Both the position numbers and the translations under genes were made by a program. 38,196 bases of DNA from SZAS-103 sp964640525 (GTDB taxonomy: Bacteria > Pseudomonadota > Gammaproteobacteria > Xanthomonadales > Xanthomonadaceae). The notes beneath the pieces were generated by a model. The model made no database searches. It had not been told where the DNA came from and saw only the letters and a program-made list of their open reading frames with translations. This document shows, in pieces, positions 1 to 8,672 of this stretch (its first letter is position 1; the number at the start of each line of letters is the position of its first letter). The stretch covers positions 1 through 38,196 of the forward strand of contig CAZXGS010000027.1 of NCBI GenBank assembly GCA_964640525.1, in the 5' to 3' direction.

Positions 1-2
1 CG

Positions 3-536
3 GCGTTCGACCTGCTGGTGCGCAAGTACCAGACCCGGGTCGTGGCGCTGATCGGCCGCTACGTGCACGACTGGAACGAGTGCCAGGACGTCGCACAGGA
101 CACCTTCGTGCGCGCTTGGAAGGCGCTGGCGAACTTCCGCGGCGACGCCCAGTTCTACACCTGGCTCTACCGGATCGCCGTGAACACCGCCAAGAACCAC
201 CTCGTTGCCAGCAACCGCCGTCCGCCCGCCGAGGACATCGACGTGGCCGATGCGGTCAATTTCGCCGGCGCCTCGCGCCTGCGCGACGACGACACCCCCG
301 AACACGAATTGCTGCGCGAGGAAATCGAACGCACCGTCACTGCCACGGTGGAAAGTTTGCCCGAGGATCTGCGCATGGCCATCTCGCTGCGCGAGATCGA
401 GGGCTTGAGCTATGAGGAAATCGCCGCGCGGATGGCGTGCCCGATCGGCACCGTGCGCTCGCGCATCTTCCGTGCGCGCGAGGCGATCGACCAGCAACTT
501 CGACCCCTGATGGATGCCGAACGGGTGCGCCCATGA
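3..536 (+). CDS. rpoE: RNA polymerase ECF sigma factor, RpoE/AlgU type (5' end cut by window)
   Basis: This is an extracytoplasmic-function sigma factor that directs RNA polymerase to envelope-stress promoters. The reading frame is open to the left edge, so the true start is outside the window; 177 residues are visible. Sigma region 2 shows QDVAQDTFVRAWKAL followed by FYTWLYRIAVNTAKN, the core/-10 recognition part. Region 4 shows EDLRMAISLREIEGLSYEEI and then GTVRSRIFRAREAI, the -35 helix-turn-helix. Its stop overlaps the start of the anti-sigma gene by 4 bases (ATGA at 533-536), which implies translational coupling. The downstream rseA and mucD genes support the RpoE/AlgU subgroup rather than another ECF class. 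The family is normally held by its membrane anti-sigma factor and released by regulated proteolysis. Confidence 0.93.
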   Translation, partial: AFDLLVRKYQTRVVALIGRYVHDWNECQDVAQDTFVRAWKALANFRGDAQFYTWLYRIAVNTAKNHLVASNRRPPAEDIDVADAVNFAGASRLRDDDTPEHELLREEIERTVTATVESLPEDLRMAISLREIEGLSYEEIAARMACPIGTVRSRIFRAREAIDQQLRPLMDAERVRP

Positions 537-1300
537 GCCAGACACGCCTGCACGATCCGGAGCTGCTGGAAGATCTGTCCGCATTCATGGACGGGGAGCT
601 CGATGCCGACCGTTCGCGCTTCCTGATCCAGCGACTGGCCCACGATGAGGTGCTGCGCGCGCGCTGGGAGCGCTGGCAACTGCAGTCGGGCGCGATGCGC
701 AAGATGGCGCAGCCACTGCCGGCCGCCTTCGCTGCGCGGGTAGGGCAGGCTATCGCTGCGCAGGAGCAGGCCGCTGCCGTACCACCATCCGTGTGGCAGC
801 GGCGGCGCACGCGCTTGCTGGGCGGCGTGGCCGCTGCGGCGGCGCTGGCGGTCGCGGCGGTGTTCACCTTCGATATCGCCCATGCGCCCCGCCATGCGCT
901 GCCGCAGGTGGCCACGCTGGCCACGCACGTGGGCGCCCCGGCTGCAGGTGCCCCGCTGGTGGCGAATCCTTCGCCAACGACCGCGGTGGCGGCCACGACA
1001 CCGGTCAACCGCAGTGTCCCGGCCGAGCCCGACGCGGCCATCCACCTGCCGATTCCGGTCCGCGCCGGTGTGGTGACCACCTTCCACCTGCCGCTGCACC
1101 CGCGCCTGCAACGCGATCCTGCCCATGCAAACCCCGGCTTCCAGCCGTTCCCGCAGCCGTATGCGATCGACCCGGAACTGGAGGCCTACTTGCAGGACCG
1201 CCAGGCCGGCAAGCCGCGCGATGTCTTCAGCAAGAACGCCGCCGAGCACGACCGGAATGACGCAGTCCACACGGTGTCGTGGCCGGAAGATCCGCAGTGA
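533..1300 (+). CDS. rseA: Anti-sigma-E factor, RseA/MucA-like
   Basis: This single-pass inner-membrane anti-sigma factor is predicted to sequester the sigma factor encoded just upstream. The ATG at 533 overlaps the rpoE stop and gives 255 residues. The N-terminal cytoplasmic part begins with an RseA-type sigma-binding motif (LLEDLSAFMDGELDADRSRF at 11-30). An Arg-rich stretch (WQRRRTR) precedes one hydrophobic segment at about residues 96-113, then a Pro/Ala-rich periplasmic tail. Sequence beyond the N-terminal domain is poorly conserved in this family, so the call rests on the N-terminus, the topology and the position between rpoE and mucD. No rseB-like gene follows; the protease gene comes next. 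A longer in-frame start inside rpoE is possible but less likely. Confidence 0.85.
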   Translation: MSQTRLHDPELLEDLSAFMDGELDADRSRFLIQRLAHDEVLRARWERWQLQSGAMRKMAQPLPAAFAARVGQAIAAQEQAAAVPPSVWQRRRTRLLGGVAAAAALAVAAVFTFDIAHAPRHALPQVATLATHVGAPAAGAPLVANPSPTTAVAATTPVNRSVPAEPDAAIHLPIPVRAGVVTTFHLPLHPRLQRDPAHANPGFQPFPQPYAIDPELEAYLQDRQAGKPRDVFSKNAAEHDRNDAVHTVSWPEDPQ

Positions 1301-1408
1301 CCTGAACTTGCCTGCGCGCGCTCGCCGCTGGCCGTCCAAGCCCGCGGGCAGTCGCCACCGTTCGTTTCCCATGGATTGCTTGCCCTGAAACTTCGAGGAC
1401 CACACGTC

Positions 1409-2872
1409 ATGAATGCAGCCAGCAGCCGCTTCGCCCCGCTCGCGCTTGCCCTCGCCCTTGCCGTCGGAAGCTGCTTCCCCGCCGCGCGCGCGGTGGAAGT
1501 GAACTTGCCGGACTTCACCGGGCTGGTGGCCCAGGATGGACCGGCGGTGGTCAACATCGAGGCGATCCACGACGGCGGCAAGCGCAAGGCCAACACCGCG
1601 CAGGACGACGACGGCGACGGCATTCCCGACATCTTCAAGCGTTTCTTCGGCGAGCAGGGCATGCCGATGCCGACGCCGACCCCGCGCGATGAAGGCACCG
1701 CGATCGGCAGCGGCTTCATCATTTCCTCCGACGGCAAGATCCTCACCAATCACCACGTCGTGGCCGGTGCCGACCGCGTGATCGTGCGGCTGGCCGACCG
1801 CCGCGAGTTCACCGCCAAGGTGATCGGTTCGGACCCGATGTCGGACGTGGCCCTGCTCAAGGTGCAGGCGAGCGGCCTGCCGTACCTGAAGCTTGCCACC
1901 GCGCAGTCGCTCAAGCCCGGTCAGTGGGTGGTGGCGATCGGTTCGCCGTTCGGGCTCGACCATTCGGTGACCGCGGGCATCGTCAGCGGCGTCGGCCGCA
2001 GTTCGCTGTTGCCCGACCAGCAATACGTGCCTTTCATCCAGACCGACGTGCCGATCAACAAAGGCAATTCAGGCGGTCCGTTGCTCAATACCCGTGGCGA
2101 GGTGGTCGGCATCAACTCGCAGATCTTCAGCATGTCCGGGGGGTACATGGGCGTGAGCTTCGCCATCCCGATCGAGACCGCGATGAACGCGGTGACCCAG
2201 ATCGAGACCACCGGCCACGTGCGACGTGGCGTGCTGGGCGTGCGCATCCAGGAAGTCACCAGCCAGATCGCCAGCGCGATGGGCCTGTCGCGCAGCGGCG
2301 GCGCGCTGGTGGCCGAGGTCGAGCCCGGCACCGCGGCGGCCAGGGCGGGCGTGCGTACCGGCGATCTGATCACCGCCTTCAACGGCACCCCGATCGATAC
2401 CTCCGCCGACCTGCCGCCGCTGGTGGGCGCGCTGGCGCCGGGAACCCGGGCCACCCTGCGCGTCACCCGCGACGGCAAGACGCTGGAAATTCCGGTGGTG
2501 CTGGATGATCTGGCCAAGGTCGCCGGCGGGCCGAGCGTGGTGCCGTCCGGCGAGCGAGGCCAAGGCGAGGCGGTGGCTTCTGCGCAAAGGCTCGGGGTGG
2601 CGGTGCGCGACCTCGATCCGGCGCAACGCAAGGCGCTGAAGCTCGAGTCCGGGCAGGGCGTGCTGGTGGCGCGGGTGGTGGATGACGTGGCGCGGCGTGC
2701 CGGCTTGCAGCCGGGCGACGTGATCTTGCGCGTGGGCCGCCATGAGGTCGGCAGCGCGGCGTCGTTCGGCGCGGCCACCGCACAGGTCAAGGCTGGCGAC
2801 ACCGTGATGCTGCTGGTGCGCCGCGACGACCAGACCCAGTTCATCGCGGTCGGGCCGATCCAGAAGAGCTGA
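1409..2872 (+). CDS. mucD: Periplasmic serine protease DegP/MucD with two PDZ domains
   Basis: This HtrA-family protease/chaperone degrades misfolded envelope proteins; in pseudomonads MucD works in the AlgU stress pathway. The ATG at 1409 is preceded by a CGAGGAC ribosome-binding site and gives 487 residues, the usual family length. Residues 1-28 form a signal peptide ending AARA. The trypsin-like domain carries the catalytic triad: His116 in TNHHVVAG, Asp146 in DPMSDVALLKV and Ser221 in NKGNSGGPL. Two PDZ domains follow (about 285-370 and 395-485). A short acidic insertion (DDDGDGIPD, about 67-75) lies in the N-terminal loop before the protease core. A 108-bp gap separates it from rseA, so it may be read from the rpoE-rseA promoter or from its own. 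Confidence 0.93.
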   Translation: MNAASSRFAPLALALALAVGSCFPAARAVEVNLPDFTGLVAQDGPAVVNIEAIHDGGKRKANTAQDDDGDGIPDIFKRFFGEQGMPMPTPTPRDEGTAIGSGFIISSDGKILTNHHVVAGADRVIVRLADRREFTAKVIGSDPMSDVALLKVQASGLPYLKLATAQSLKPGQWVVAIGSPFGLDHSVTAGIVSGVGRSSLLPDQQYVPFIQTDVPINKGNSGGPLLNTRGEVVGINSQIFSMSGGYMGVSFAIPIETAMNAVTQIETTGHVRRGVLGVRIQEVTSQIASAMGLSRSGGALVAEVEPGTAAARAGVRTGDLITAFNGTPIDTSADLPPLVGALAPGTRATLRVTRDGKTLEIPVVLDDLAKVAGGPSVVPSGERGQGEAVASAQRLGVAVRDLDPAQRKALKLESGQGVLVARVVDDVARRAGLQPGDVILRVGRHEVGSAASFGAATAQVKAGDTVMLLVRRDDQTQFIAVGPIQKS

Positions 2873-2930
2873 GCGCCTGCTTTGAGGCAGCGTTCAAGCA
2901 ATCGCGCTGTCTGGCGTTGATCTCCGTTTA

Positions 2931-2959
2931 CGTCATCCCGGCGCAAGCCGGGATCCATC
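2931..2959. repeat. REP-like short palindrome downstream of mucD
   Basis: The stem TCCCGG...CCGGGA with a CGCAAG loop sits in a CGTCAT...ATCCAT context. This form is typical of interspersed palindromic repeats in high-GC proteobacteria. It lies between the mucD stop and the VOC gene, where it could stabilise the mucD mRNA 3' end or act as a weak terminator; no T-tract follows. The inner palindrome at 14040-14072 shares the CGTCAT...CCCG opening. Confidence 0.55.
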
Positions 2960-3053
2960 TTGTCTTGGCATGCGCTGGCACGTTCGATCGCTTCATGTCG
3001 ATCTGGCGGGCGCGCGGCGTTGTAGGATGCAGGCGGGCGATTCGGAGGCTCGC

Positions 3054-3419
3054 ATGATCCTGGGCTTGCGCACGGTCATCTATCCCGCCCATGACTTGGC
3101 AGCGGCCAGGGCGTGGTACGCACGCGTGCTCGAACGCGAGCCGTATTTCGACCAGCCGTTTTACGTGGGCTTCAACGTCGGCGGGTTCGAACTTGGCTTG
3201 GTGCCGGACGGGCAAGCCTGCACCGACGGCCCGCAGCCGCTGTGGGGCGTGGCGGACGCAGCGGCGGCCCTGTCGCGGTTGATCGACTTGGGTGCCAAAC
3301 CGCTGGAGTCGGTCACCGAGGTCGGGGAAGGCATCCGGGTGGCGGCGGTGGTGGATCCATTCGGCAACCGGTTGGGCATCATCGAGAATCCACACTTCGA
3401 TCCGGCAAAGGTCGGCTGA
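3054..3419 (+). CDS. VOC-superfamily (glyoxalase/bleomycin-resistance-like) protein
   Basis: This is a small one-module vicinal-oxygen-chelate protein of 121 residues. The ATG at 3054 follows a good CGGAGG-type ribosome-binding site. The sequence begins with the typical beta-alpha unit (LRTVIYPAHDLAAARAWYAR), then PYFDQPFYVGFNVGGFELGL, and ends with the closing VDPFGNRLGIIENP strand. The family includes metal-dependent lyases, dioxygenases and drug-binding proteins; this sequence does not show which reaction is catalysed. It stands alone between mucD and lepA on the same strand, with no pathway hint from neighbours. The fold call is firm and the function unknown. Confidence 0.82.
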   Translation: MILGLRTVIYPAHDLAAARAWYARVLEREPYFDQPFYVGFNVGGFELGLVPDGQACTDGPQPLWGVADAAAALSRLIDLGAKPLESVTEVGEGIRVAAVVDPFGNRLGIIENPHFDPAKVG

Positions 3420-3566
3420 TGCCGCATTGAACGCGACCTGCGACGGGCCGGCATCGCCTGCCGGCCGGGTCGGCGTGCTCGCGGCGCACTTGCGGGCGCG
3501 GGGCGGTATGCCTTTCGGGTCCGCGATGCCGCCGCGCCGCCGCGTCCGTGGTCCGCAGCCGTATGC

Positions 3567-3572
3567 GATAAT
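3567..3572 (+). promoter_or_regulatory. Possible -10 element upstream of lepA
   Basis: GATAAT lies about 100 bases before the lepA ATG in an AT-richer patch (TATGCGATAATTCACGG) of an otherwise very GC-rich 250-bp intergenic stretch. No convincing -35 box is seen at the usual distance, so this is only a candidate. Confidence 0.3.
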
Positions 3573-3671
3573 TCACGGCTGATTCCCGCAATTTCCGCCA
3601 GGGCGTGCCTGCCGGCCCGCCAGGCCGCGCGTGCGGCCCCGATCCGACGCAGACCACCCCAGCGCAAGCCG

Positions 3672-5468
3672 ATGCAGCTCATCCGCAATTTCTCCATCAT
3701 CGCCCACATCGACCACGGCAAGTCCACGCTGGCCGACCGCATCATCCAGCTCTGCGGCGGGCTGGAGGCGCGCGAGATGGAGGCGCAGGTGCTCGACTCC
3801 AACCCGATCGAGCGCGAGCGCGGCATCACCATCAAGGCGCAGTCGGTGTCGCTGCCGTACACCGCGCGCGACGGCAACACCTACCAGCTCAATTTCATCG
3901 ACACCCCGGGGCACGTGGATTTCAGCTACGAGGTCAGCCGCTCGCTGGCCGCCTGCGAGGGCGCGCTGCTGGTGGTGGACGCCGCCCAGGGCGTGGAGGC
4001 GCAGTCGGTCGCCAACTGCTACACCGCGGTCGAGATGGGCCTGGAAGTGGTGCCGGTGATCAACAAGATCGACCTGCCCACCGCCGACATCGACAAGGTC
4101 AAGGGCGAGATCGAGGCGGTGATCGGCATCCACGCCGACGACGCGGTGGCGATCAGCGCCAAGACCGGGCTGAACGTGGTCGAGGTGCTGGAGGCCATCG
4201 TCGGGCGCATCCCGCCGCCCAGGCCGCGCGACACCGAGCGCCTGCAGGCGCTGATCATCGACTCGTGGTTCGACAATTACCTCGGCGTGGTTTCGCTGGT
4301 GCGCATCATGCAGGGCACGATCAAGCCTGGCGACAAGATCCAGGTCATGTCCACCGGCCGCACCCACCTGGTCGATGGCGTGGGCGTGTTCACCCCCAAG
4401 CGCAAGGTGCTCGAAGGCTTGGGGGCCGGCGAGGTGGGTTGGGTCAGCGCCAGCATCAAGGATGTCCACGGCGCACCAGTCGGCGACACCTTGACCTCCG
4501 CGCAACTGCCCGCCGAGCACCCGCTGCCGGGTTTCCAGGAAATGAAGCCGCGGGTGTTCGCCGGGCTGTTCCCGGTCAACACCGACGATTACCCGGCGCT
4601 GCGCGAGGCACTGGAGAAGCTGCGCCTGAACGATGCCGCGCTGCGTTTCGAGCCCGAATCGTCCGAGGCGATGGGCTTCGGTTTCCGTTGCGGCTTCCTG
4701 GGCATGCTGCACATGGAAATCGTGCAGGAGCGGCTGGAGCGCGAGTACGATCTCGACCTGGTCACCACCGCGCCGACGGTGGTGTACGAGGTCATGAAGA
4801 CCGACGGCAGCGTGGTCACCCTCGACAACCCGGCCAAGTTGCCGCCGCCGAACCAGATCGAGGAAATCCGCGAGCCGATCATCCTCGCCACCGTCCTCAC
4901 CCCGCCCGATTACGTCGGCAACGTCATCAAGCTGTGCGAGGAAAAGCGTGGCGTGCAGCAGGGCATCCTGTACCTTGGCGAGCAGGTGCAGATCAGCTAC
5001 GAGCTGCCGATGGCCGAGGTGGTTCTGGACTTCTTCGACCGCCTGAAGTCGTGCAGCCGCGGCTACGCCTCGCTCGACTACCATTTCGTGCGCTTCGAGC
5101 CGGGCCCGTTCGTGCGCGTGGACGTGTTGATCAATGGCGACAAGGTCGACGCCATGAGCCTGATCGTGCATCGTTCGCACGCCGACCGCCGCGGCCGCGA
5201 GATCACCGAGAAGATGAAGGAACTCATCCCCCGGCAGATGTTCGACGTCGCCGTGCAGGCCGCGATCGGCGCCAACATCATCGCCCGCACCACGGTCAAG
5301 GCGTTGCGCAAGAACGTGCTGGCCAAGTGCTACGGCGGCGACGCCACCCGCAAGAAGAAGCTGCTGGAGAAGCAGAAGGCCGGCAAGAAGCGGATGAAGC
5401 AGGTCGGCAAGGTGGAAATTCCGCAGGAGGCCTTCCTCGCCGTGCTGCAGGTGGACGGTGGAAGCTGA
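3672..5468 (+). CDS. lepA: Elongation factor 4 (LepA), ribosomal back-translocating GTPase
   Basis: LepA/EF4 is a ribosome-associated translational GTPase related to EF-G that helps translation initiation or back-translocation. The protein has 598 residues, the normal length. G1 is AHIDHGKST (11-19), G3 is DTPGH (77-81) and G4 is NKID (131-134). The domain II, EF-G-like III/V and LepA-specific C-terminal regions are all present, with a Lys-rich end (RKKKLLEKQKAGKKRMKQVG). The start at 3672 gives the canonical MQLIRNFSIIAHIDHGKS terminus, though no strong ribosome-binding site is seen. It precedes lepB, as in many gammaproteobacteria. Confidence 0.97.
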   Translation: MQLIRNFSIIAHIDHGKSTLADRIIQLCGGLEAREMEAQVLDSNPIERERGITIKAQSVSLPYTARDGNTYQLNFIDTPGHVDFSYEVSRSLAACEGALLVVDAAQGVEAQSVANCYTAVEMGLEVVPVINKIDLPTADIDKVKGEIEAVIGIHADDAVAISAKTGLNVVEVLEAIVGRIPPPRPRDTERLQALIIDSWFDNYLGVVSLVRIMQGTIKPGDKIQVMSTGRTHLVDGVGVFTPKRKVLEGLGAGEVGWVSASIKDVHGAPVGDTLTSAQLPAEHPLPGFQEMKPRVFAGLFPVNTDDYPALREALEKLRLNDAALRFEPESSEAMGFGFRCGFLGMLHMEIVQERLEREYDLDLVTTAPTVVYEVMKTDGSVVTLDNPAKLPPPNQIEEIREPIILATVLTPPDYVGNVIKLCEEKRGVQQGILYLGEQVQISYELPMAEVVLDFFDRLKSCSRGYASLDYHFVRFEPGPFVRVDVLINGDKVDAMSLIVHRSHADRRGREITEKMKELIPRQMFDVAVQAAIGANIIARTTVKALRKNVLAKCYGGDATRKKKLLEKQKAGKKRMKQVGKVEIPQEAFLAVLQVDGGS

Positions 5469-5576
5469 ACGCAGGCCCGGCGGGCATGACCATCCGCACG
5501 GGCGATCCAGGCACCGTTCGGGCGAAGCTGCCGCGACGACCGCCATGACTCCGTTCCATCAGGACCCGACCCTTCC

Positions 5577-6617
5577 ATGAGATACGACTTCGCGCTGCTG
5601 TTCACCGTCCTGACTGCACTGACCGGCCTGGTCTGGCTGGTCGATGCGCTGTTCTTCGCCGGGGCGCGGCGCAGGCGGATCGCGCAGGAAAAGGCGGAAT
5701 TCGACCAGGTCGCCGAGGCGACCGCGGGGCGGATGCGGAGCTTGTTCGCGCGCGAGCGCATCGCCGGGGTCGAGGTCGGGTGCAACGAGGCCGGCATCGG
5801 GATCGGCGTCAAGGATCCCGGCCAGCTCGAACGCCTCCGCGAGTTGCTGGCCCGCGAGATGCCCGAGATCGGCCTGCAGGCCGAGGGCGACGGCCTGCAG
5901 GCCAGCCTGGCGAGCGCGGCACCGGCGATGCGGATGCCGCTGGTGGTGGAGTACTCGCGCTCGTTCTTCCCGGTGATCCTGGTGATCCTGATCCTGCGCT
6001 CGTTCGTGGCCGAGCCGTACCGGATTCCCTCCGAGTCGATGATGCCCAACCTGCTGATCGGCGACTTCATCCTGGTCAACAAGTACACCTACGGCCTGCG
6101 CCTGCCGGTGCTGGACACCAAGATCATGAAGGTCGGCGAGCCCAAGCGCGGCGACGTCATCGTGTTCCATCCGCCGGTCGCACCGGATCAGGTGTGGATC
6201 AAGCGCGTGATCGGCCTTCCGGGCGACGTGATTTCCTACCAGAACTACCTGTTGACGGTGAACGGGCAGCCGGTCCCGTCCGAGGTCGTCGGCCCCTATG
6301 TGGGCCACGCCAGCGGCGCCGACATGACCGGCGCGCAGGTGGTCCGCGAGGACCTGCCGGGCCACAGCCACACCATCCTGCAGAAGGACATCCCGCCGTT
6401 CGCCCAGGACCCGCGCGCCAACGGCACCTGGACGGTGCCGCCCGGGGAATACTTCATGATGGGCGACAACCGTGACAACAGCGAAGACAGCCGGTTCTGG
6501 CCGACCCACTTCCTGCCCGAGGCCAACATCGTCGGCAAGGCCGAACTGGTGTGGATGAACTTCGATTTCGGTGCAAAAAAGATGGACGGCTCGCGGATTG
6601 GTACTATCATCCGCTGA
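5577..6617 (+). CDS. lepB: Signal peptidase I
   Basis: This inner-membrane serine/lysine-dyad protease removes signal peptides from exported preproteins. It has 346 residues. The first membrane segment is at about 7-27 (LLFTVLTALTGLVWLVDALF). A cytoplasmic stretch follows, and a second membrane segment lies at about 129-145, running straight into the active site. Box B is PSESMMPNLLIGDF with nucleophile Ser154 in family numbering by alignment. Box D is WIKRVIGLPGD with general-base Lys209. Box E is MGDNRDNSEDSRFWP. It lies 108 bp after lepA and 27 bp before the DUF4845 gene, so it is probably part of one transcript running into rnc-era-recO. Confidence 0.96.
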   Translation: MRYDFALLFTVLTALTGLVWLVDALFFAGARRRRIAQEKAEFDQVAEATAGRMRSLFARERIAGVEVGCNEAGIGIGVKDPGQLERLRELLAREMPEIGLQAEGDGLQASLASAAPAMRMPLVVEYSRSFFPVILVILILRSFVAEPYRIPSESMMPNLLIGDFILVNKYTYGLRLPVLDTKIMKVGEPKRGDVIVFHPPVAPDQVWIKRVIGLPGDVISYQNYLLTVNGQPVPSEVVGPYVGHASGADMTGAQVVREDLPGHSHTILQKDIPPFAQDPRANGTWTVPPGEYFMMGDNRDNSEDSRFWPTHFLPEANIVGKAELVWMNFDFGAKKMDGSRIGTIIR

Positions 6618-6644
6618 ATTCCACGTCGACCTGGGGAGACGCAC

Positions 6645-7061
6645 ATGCAACAACGTACGCGGCAAAACGGCATCACTCTGATGGGTTTCATCATCGTGCT
6701 GATCGTGGTCGGGTTCTTCGCCTACATGGCGATGCGATTGGTCCCGATGTACAACGAATATTCGTCGATCAAGAAGAGCCTGGACGCCACGGCTGCCGAC
6801 CCGACGATCAATACCGCGGACGAGCGCAAGATCCGTGACATGATTTCCCGCCACTTCGAGATCGGATACGTCAATTCCATCAATCCGGCCGACAAGGCCT
6901 ATCCGGGTGGCGTGGTCATCAAGCGCAACCAGAATGGCATCACGCTCAGCGTGAATTACGACGCAAAGGCGCCGTTGTTCTACAACATTTTCCTGGTTGC
7001 GCATTTCGAGCATTCCGCCAACAGCGGCGGCAACAGCAAGCCGATCCCCGGTGGTGGATGA
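6645..7061 (+). CDS. DUF4845 small membrane protein
   Basis: This 138-residue protein has one N-terminal membrane helix (about 12-31, MGFIIVLIVVGFFAYMAMRL) and a small exported domain. The start follows a clear GGGGAG ribosome-binding site. It matches the DUF4845 family, which is encoded between lepB and rnc in pseudomonads and xanthomonads; the position supports the call. No enzymatic motif is visible and the function is unknown. The pilin-like N-terminus (NGITLMGF before the helix) resembles a type IV pilin-like leader, but the usual Glu at +5 is absent. Its stop overlaps or abuts the rnc start, so the two genes are translationally linked. Confidence 0.85.
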   Translation: MQQRTRQNGITLMGFIIVLIVVGFFAYMAMRLVPMYNEYSSIKKSLDATAADPTINTADERKIRDMISRHFEIGYVNSINPADKAYPGGVVIKRNQNGITLSVNYDAKAPLFYNIFLVAHFEHSANSGGNSKPIPGGG

Positions 7062-7716
7062 AACCTGGAAGCATGCATTCTCGGATCGGGGTCTGCTCCA
7101 GCAGGCCCTGACCCATCGCAGCGCGGGGCCGAGGAACAACGAGCGCCTGGAATTCCTCGGTGATGCGCTGGTCAACCTGATTGTCGCCGAGGCGCTTTAC
7201 GGCAGTTGGCCAAAGGCCGACGAGGGCGTGTTGACCCGCGCCCGGGCCGAGCTGGTGCGGGAGTCCTCGCTTGCCGCGCTGGCCCGCGAGCTGCACCTTG
7301 GCGAGAAACTGGCGCTTGGCCCCGGCGAGCTCAAGAGCGGTGGGCAACGGCGCGACTCGATCCTTGCCGATGCGCTGGAGGCGCTGGTCGCCGCGATCTA
7401 CCTGGACTCGGACTACCCGACCTGCCGCCAGACGGTGCTGCCGTGGTTCCTTCCCGGGATCCAGGCGTTGCCGGCAGGCAAGGTCGCCAAGGATGCCAAG
7501 ACGCGATTGCAGGAATGGCTGCAGTCCAGGCAGCATCCGTTGCCCGAATACACGCTGGTTTCGACCGCCGGCGAGGATCATGAGCGCACCTTCCGCGTGA
7601 GCTGCTCGCTGCAGGAACCGGCGATGCACGCCGAAGGCGAGGGCGGTTCCCGACGCGGCGCGGAGCAGCAGGCCGCAGCCCAGGTGCTTGCCGCACTGGA
7701 GTCGGATCGTGGCTGA
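7051..7716 (+). CDS. rnc: Ribonuclease III
   Basis: This double-stranded-RNA endonuclease processes rRNA precursors and some mRNAs. The chosen start is the GTG at 7051 (GTG at 7054 is equally possible), giving 221 residues, close to the usual 226. An upstream start would run far into DUF4845. The catalytic signature NERLEFLGDALVNL lies at about 30-43, and the second acidic pair is in ILADALEALVAAIYLD. A C-terminal dsRNA-binding domain runs from AKTRLQEWLQSR to RRGAEQQAAAQVLAAL. The start overlaps the DUF4845 stop and the stop overlaps the era start, a compact unit conserved in proteobacteria. Confidence 0.94.
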   Translation: MVDETWKHAFSDRGLLQQALTHRSAGPRNNERLEFLGDALVNLIVAEALYGSWPKADEGVLTRARAELVRESSLAALARELHLGEKLALGPGELKSGGQRRDSILADALEALVAAIYLDSDYPTCRQTVLPWFLPGIQALPAGKVAKDAKTRLQEWLQSRQHPLPEYTLVSTAGEDHERTFRVSCSLQEPAMHAEGEGGSRRGAEQQAAAQVLAALESDRG

Positions 7717-8608
7717 GCAAATGCACAGGGCCGGCACCGTGGCGGTGGTGGGGCGGCCGAACGTGGGCAAGTCCACCCTCGTCAACGCGCTGGTCGGCGC
7801 GCGGGTGAGCATCGTTTCCTCGCGTGCCCAAACTACGCGTCATCGCCTGCTTGGCATTGCCAGCGTCCCCGGCGGGCAGGTGCTGCTGGTCGATACGCCG
7901 GGCATCCACCGCGCCGAAAAACGCGCGCTCAACCGGTACATGAACCGCACGGCGCGCGGTGCTCTGGAAGGCGTGGACGCGGCCATGCTGGTGGTCGAGG
8001 CCGGGCGCTGGAACGACGAGGACGACCTGGCGCTGCAGGCGTTGCGGCAGGCGCAGATCCCGCTCGTGCTGGTCATCAACAAGATCGACCAGATCAAGGA
8101 CAAGGCGACGTTGCTGCCGTTCATCGCCGCGCATGCACAGGACGCCGGCTTTGCCGCCGTGCATCCCGTCGCCGCGCTCAAGCGGCGGGGCCTGGAGGCC
8201 TTGGTCGAGGACCTGCTGAAGCTGGTGCCGGAATCCGAACCGATCTACGGCCCCGATGAGATCACCGATCGAAGCCAGCGTTTCCTTGCCGGAGAACTGG
8301 TGCGCGAGCAGCTCATGCGCCGGCTGGGTGAGGAGGTCCCGTATTCGGCCACGGTCGCGATCGACCGCTTCGAGGAGGACGGTGCGATGTTCCGCATCGC
8401 TGCCACCGTCTGGGTCGAGCGCGAGGGCCAGAAGGCGATCGTGGTCGGCAAGGGTGGCGAGGGCATCAAGCAGATCGCCAGCGCCGCGCGCGAGAACATG
8501 GAGCGCCTGTTCGGTCGCAAGGTGTTCCTGGAAACCTGGTGTCGCGTCCGCGAGGGCTGGGCGGATGATCTTTCGGCGCTGCAGAGGTTCGGGTATCTGG
8601 AACCGTGA
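7709..8608 (+). CDS. era: GTPase Era
   Basis: Era is an essential GTPase that binds the 3' end of 16S rRNA during 30S assembly. The GTG at 7709 is preferred: it gives 299 residues (family 295-301) and overlaps the rnc stop by 8 bases. The ATG at 7721 is the alternative. The G1 motif is GRPNVGKST, G3 is VDTPGIH and G4 is NKID, with the Era-specific TTRHRLLGI switch region. The C-terminal KH domain shows AIVVGKGGEGIKQIASAAR. rnc-era-recO order is typical. Confidence 0.96.
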   Translation: MAEQMHRAGTVAVVGRPNVGKSTLVNALVGARVSIVSSRAQTTRHRLLGIASVPGGQVLLVDTPGIHRAEKRALNRYMNRTARGALEGVDAAMLVVEAGRWNDEDDLALQALRQAQIPLVLVINKIDQIKDKATLLPFIAAHAQDAGFAAVHPVAALKRRGLEALVEDLLKLVPESEPIYGPDEITDRSQRFLAGELVREQLMRRLGEEVPYSATVAIDRFEEDGAMFRIAATVWVEREGQKAIVVGKGGEGIKQIASAARENMERLFGRKVFLETWCRVREGWADDLSALQRFGYLEP

Positions 8609-8672
8609 CCGGTGAGTGATCGATGGGCCGGCGTCGGCGGTCGATGGCTCCACATCAGGATTCACCACAGGC

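Noticed and set aside
410..2023. Long minus-strand open frame opposite rpoE, rseA and mucD
   Set aside because: Spans three convincing plus-strand genes and shows no recognisable domain.
3573..5546. Long minus-strand open frame opposite lepA
   Set aside because: His/Asp/Leu-rich translation typical of the reverse strand of GC-rich genes; lepA is unambiguous on the plus strand.
6645..6740. DUF4845 protein as a type IV pilin-like prepilin
   Set aside because: The Gly-Ile-Thr-Leu-Met-Gly start of the helix lacks the Glu at +5 expected of prepilins, and the genomic context is that of DUF4845.
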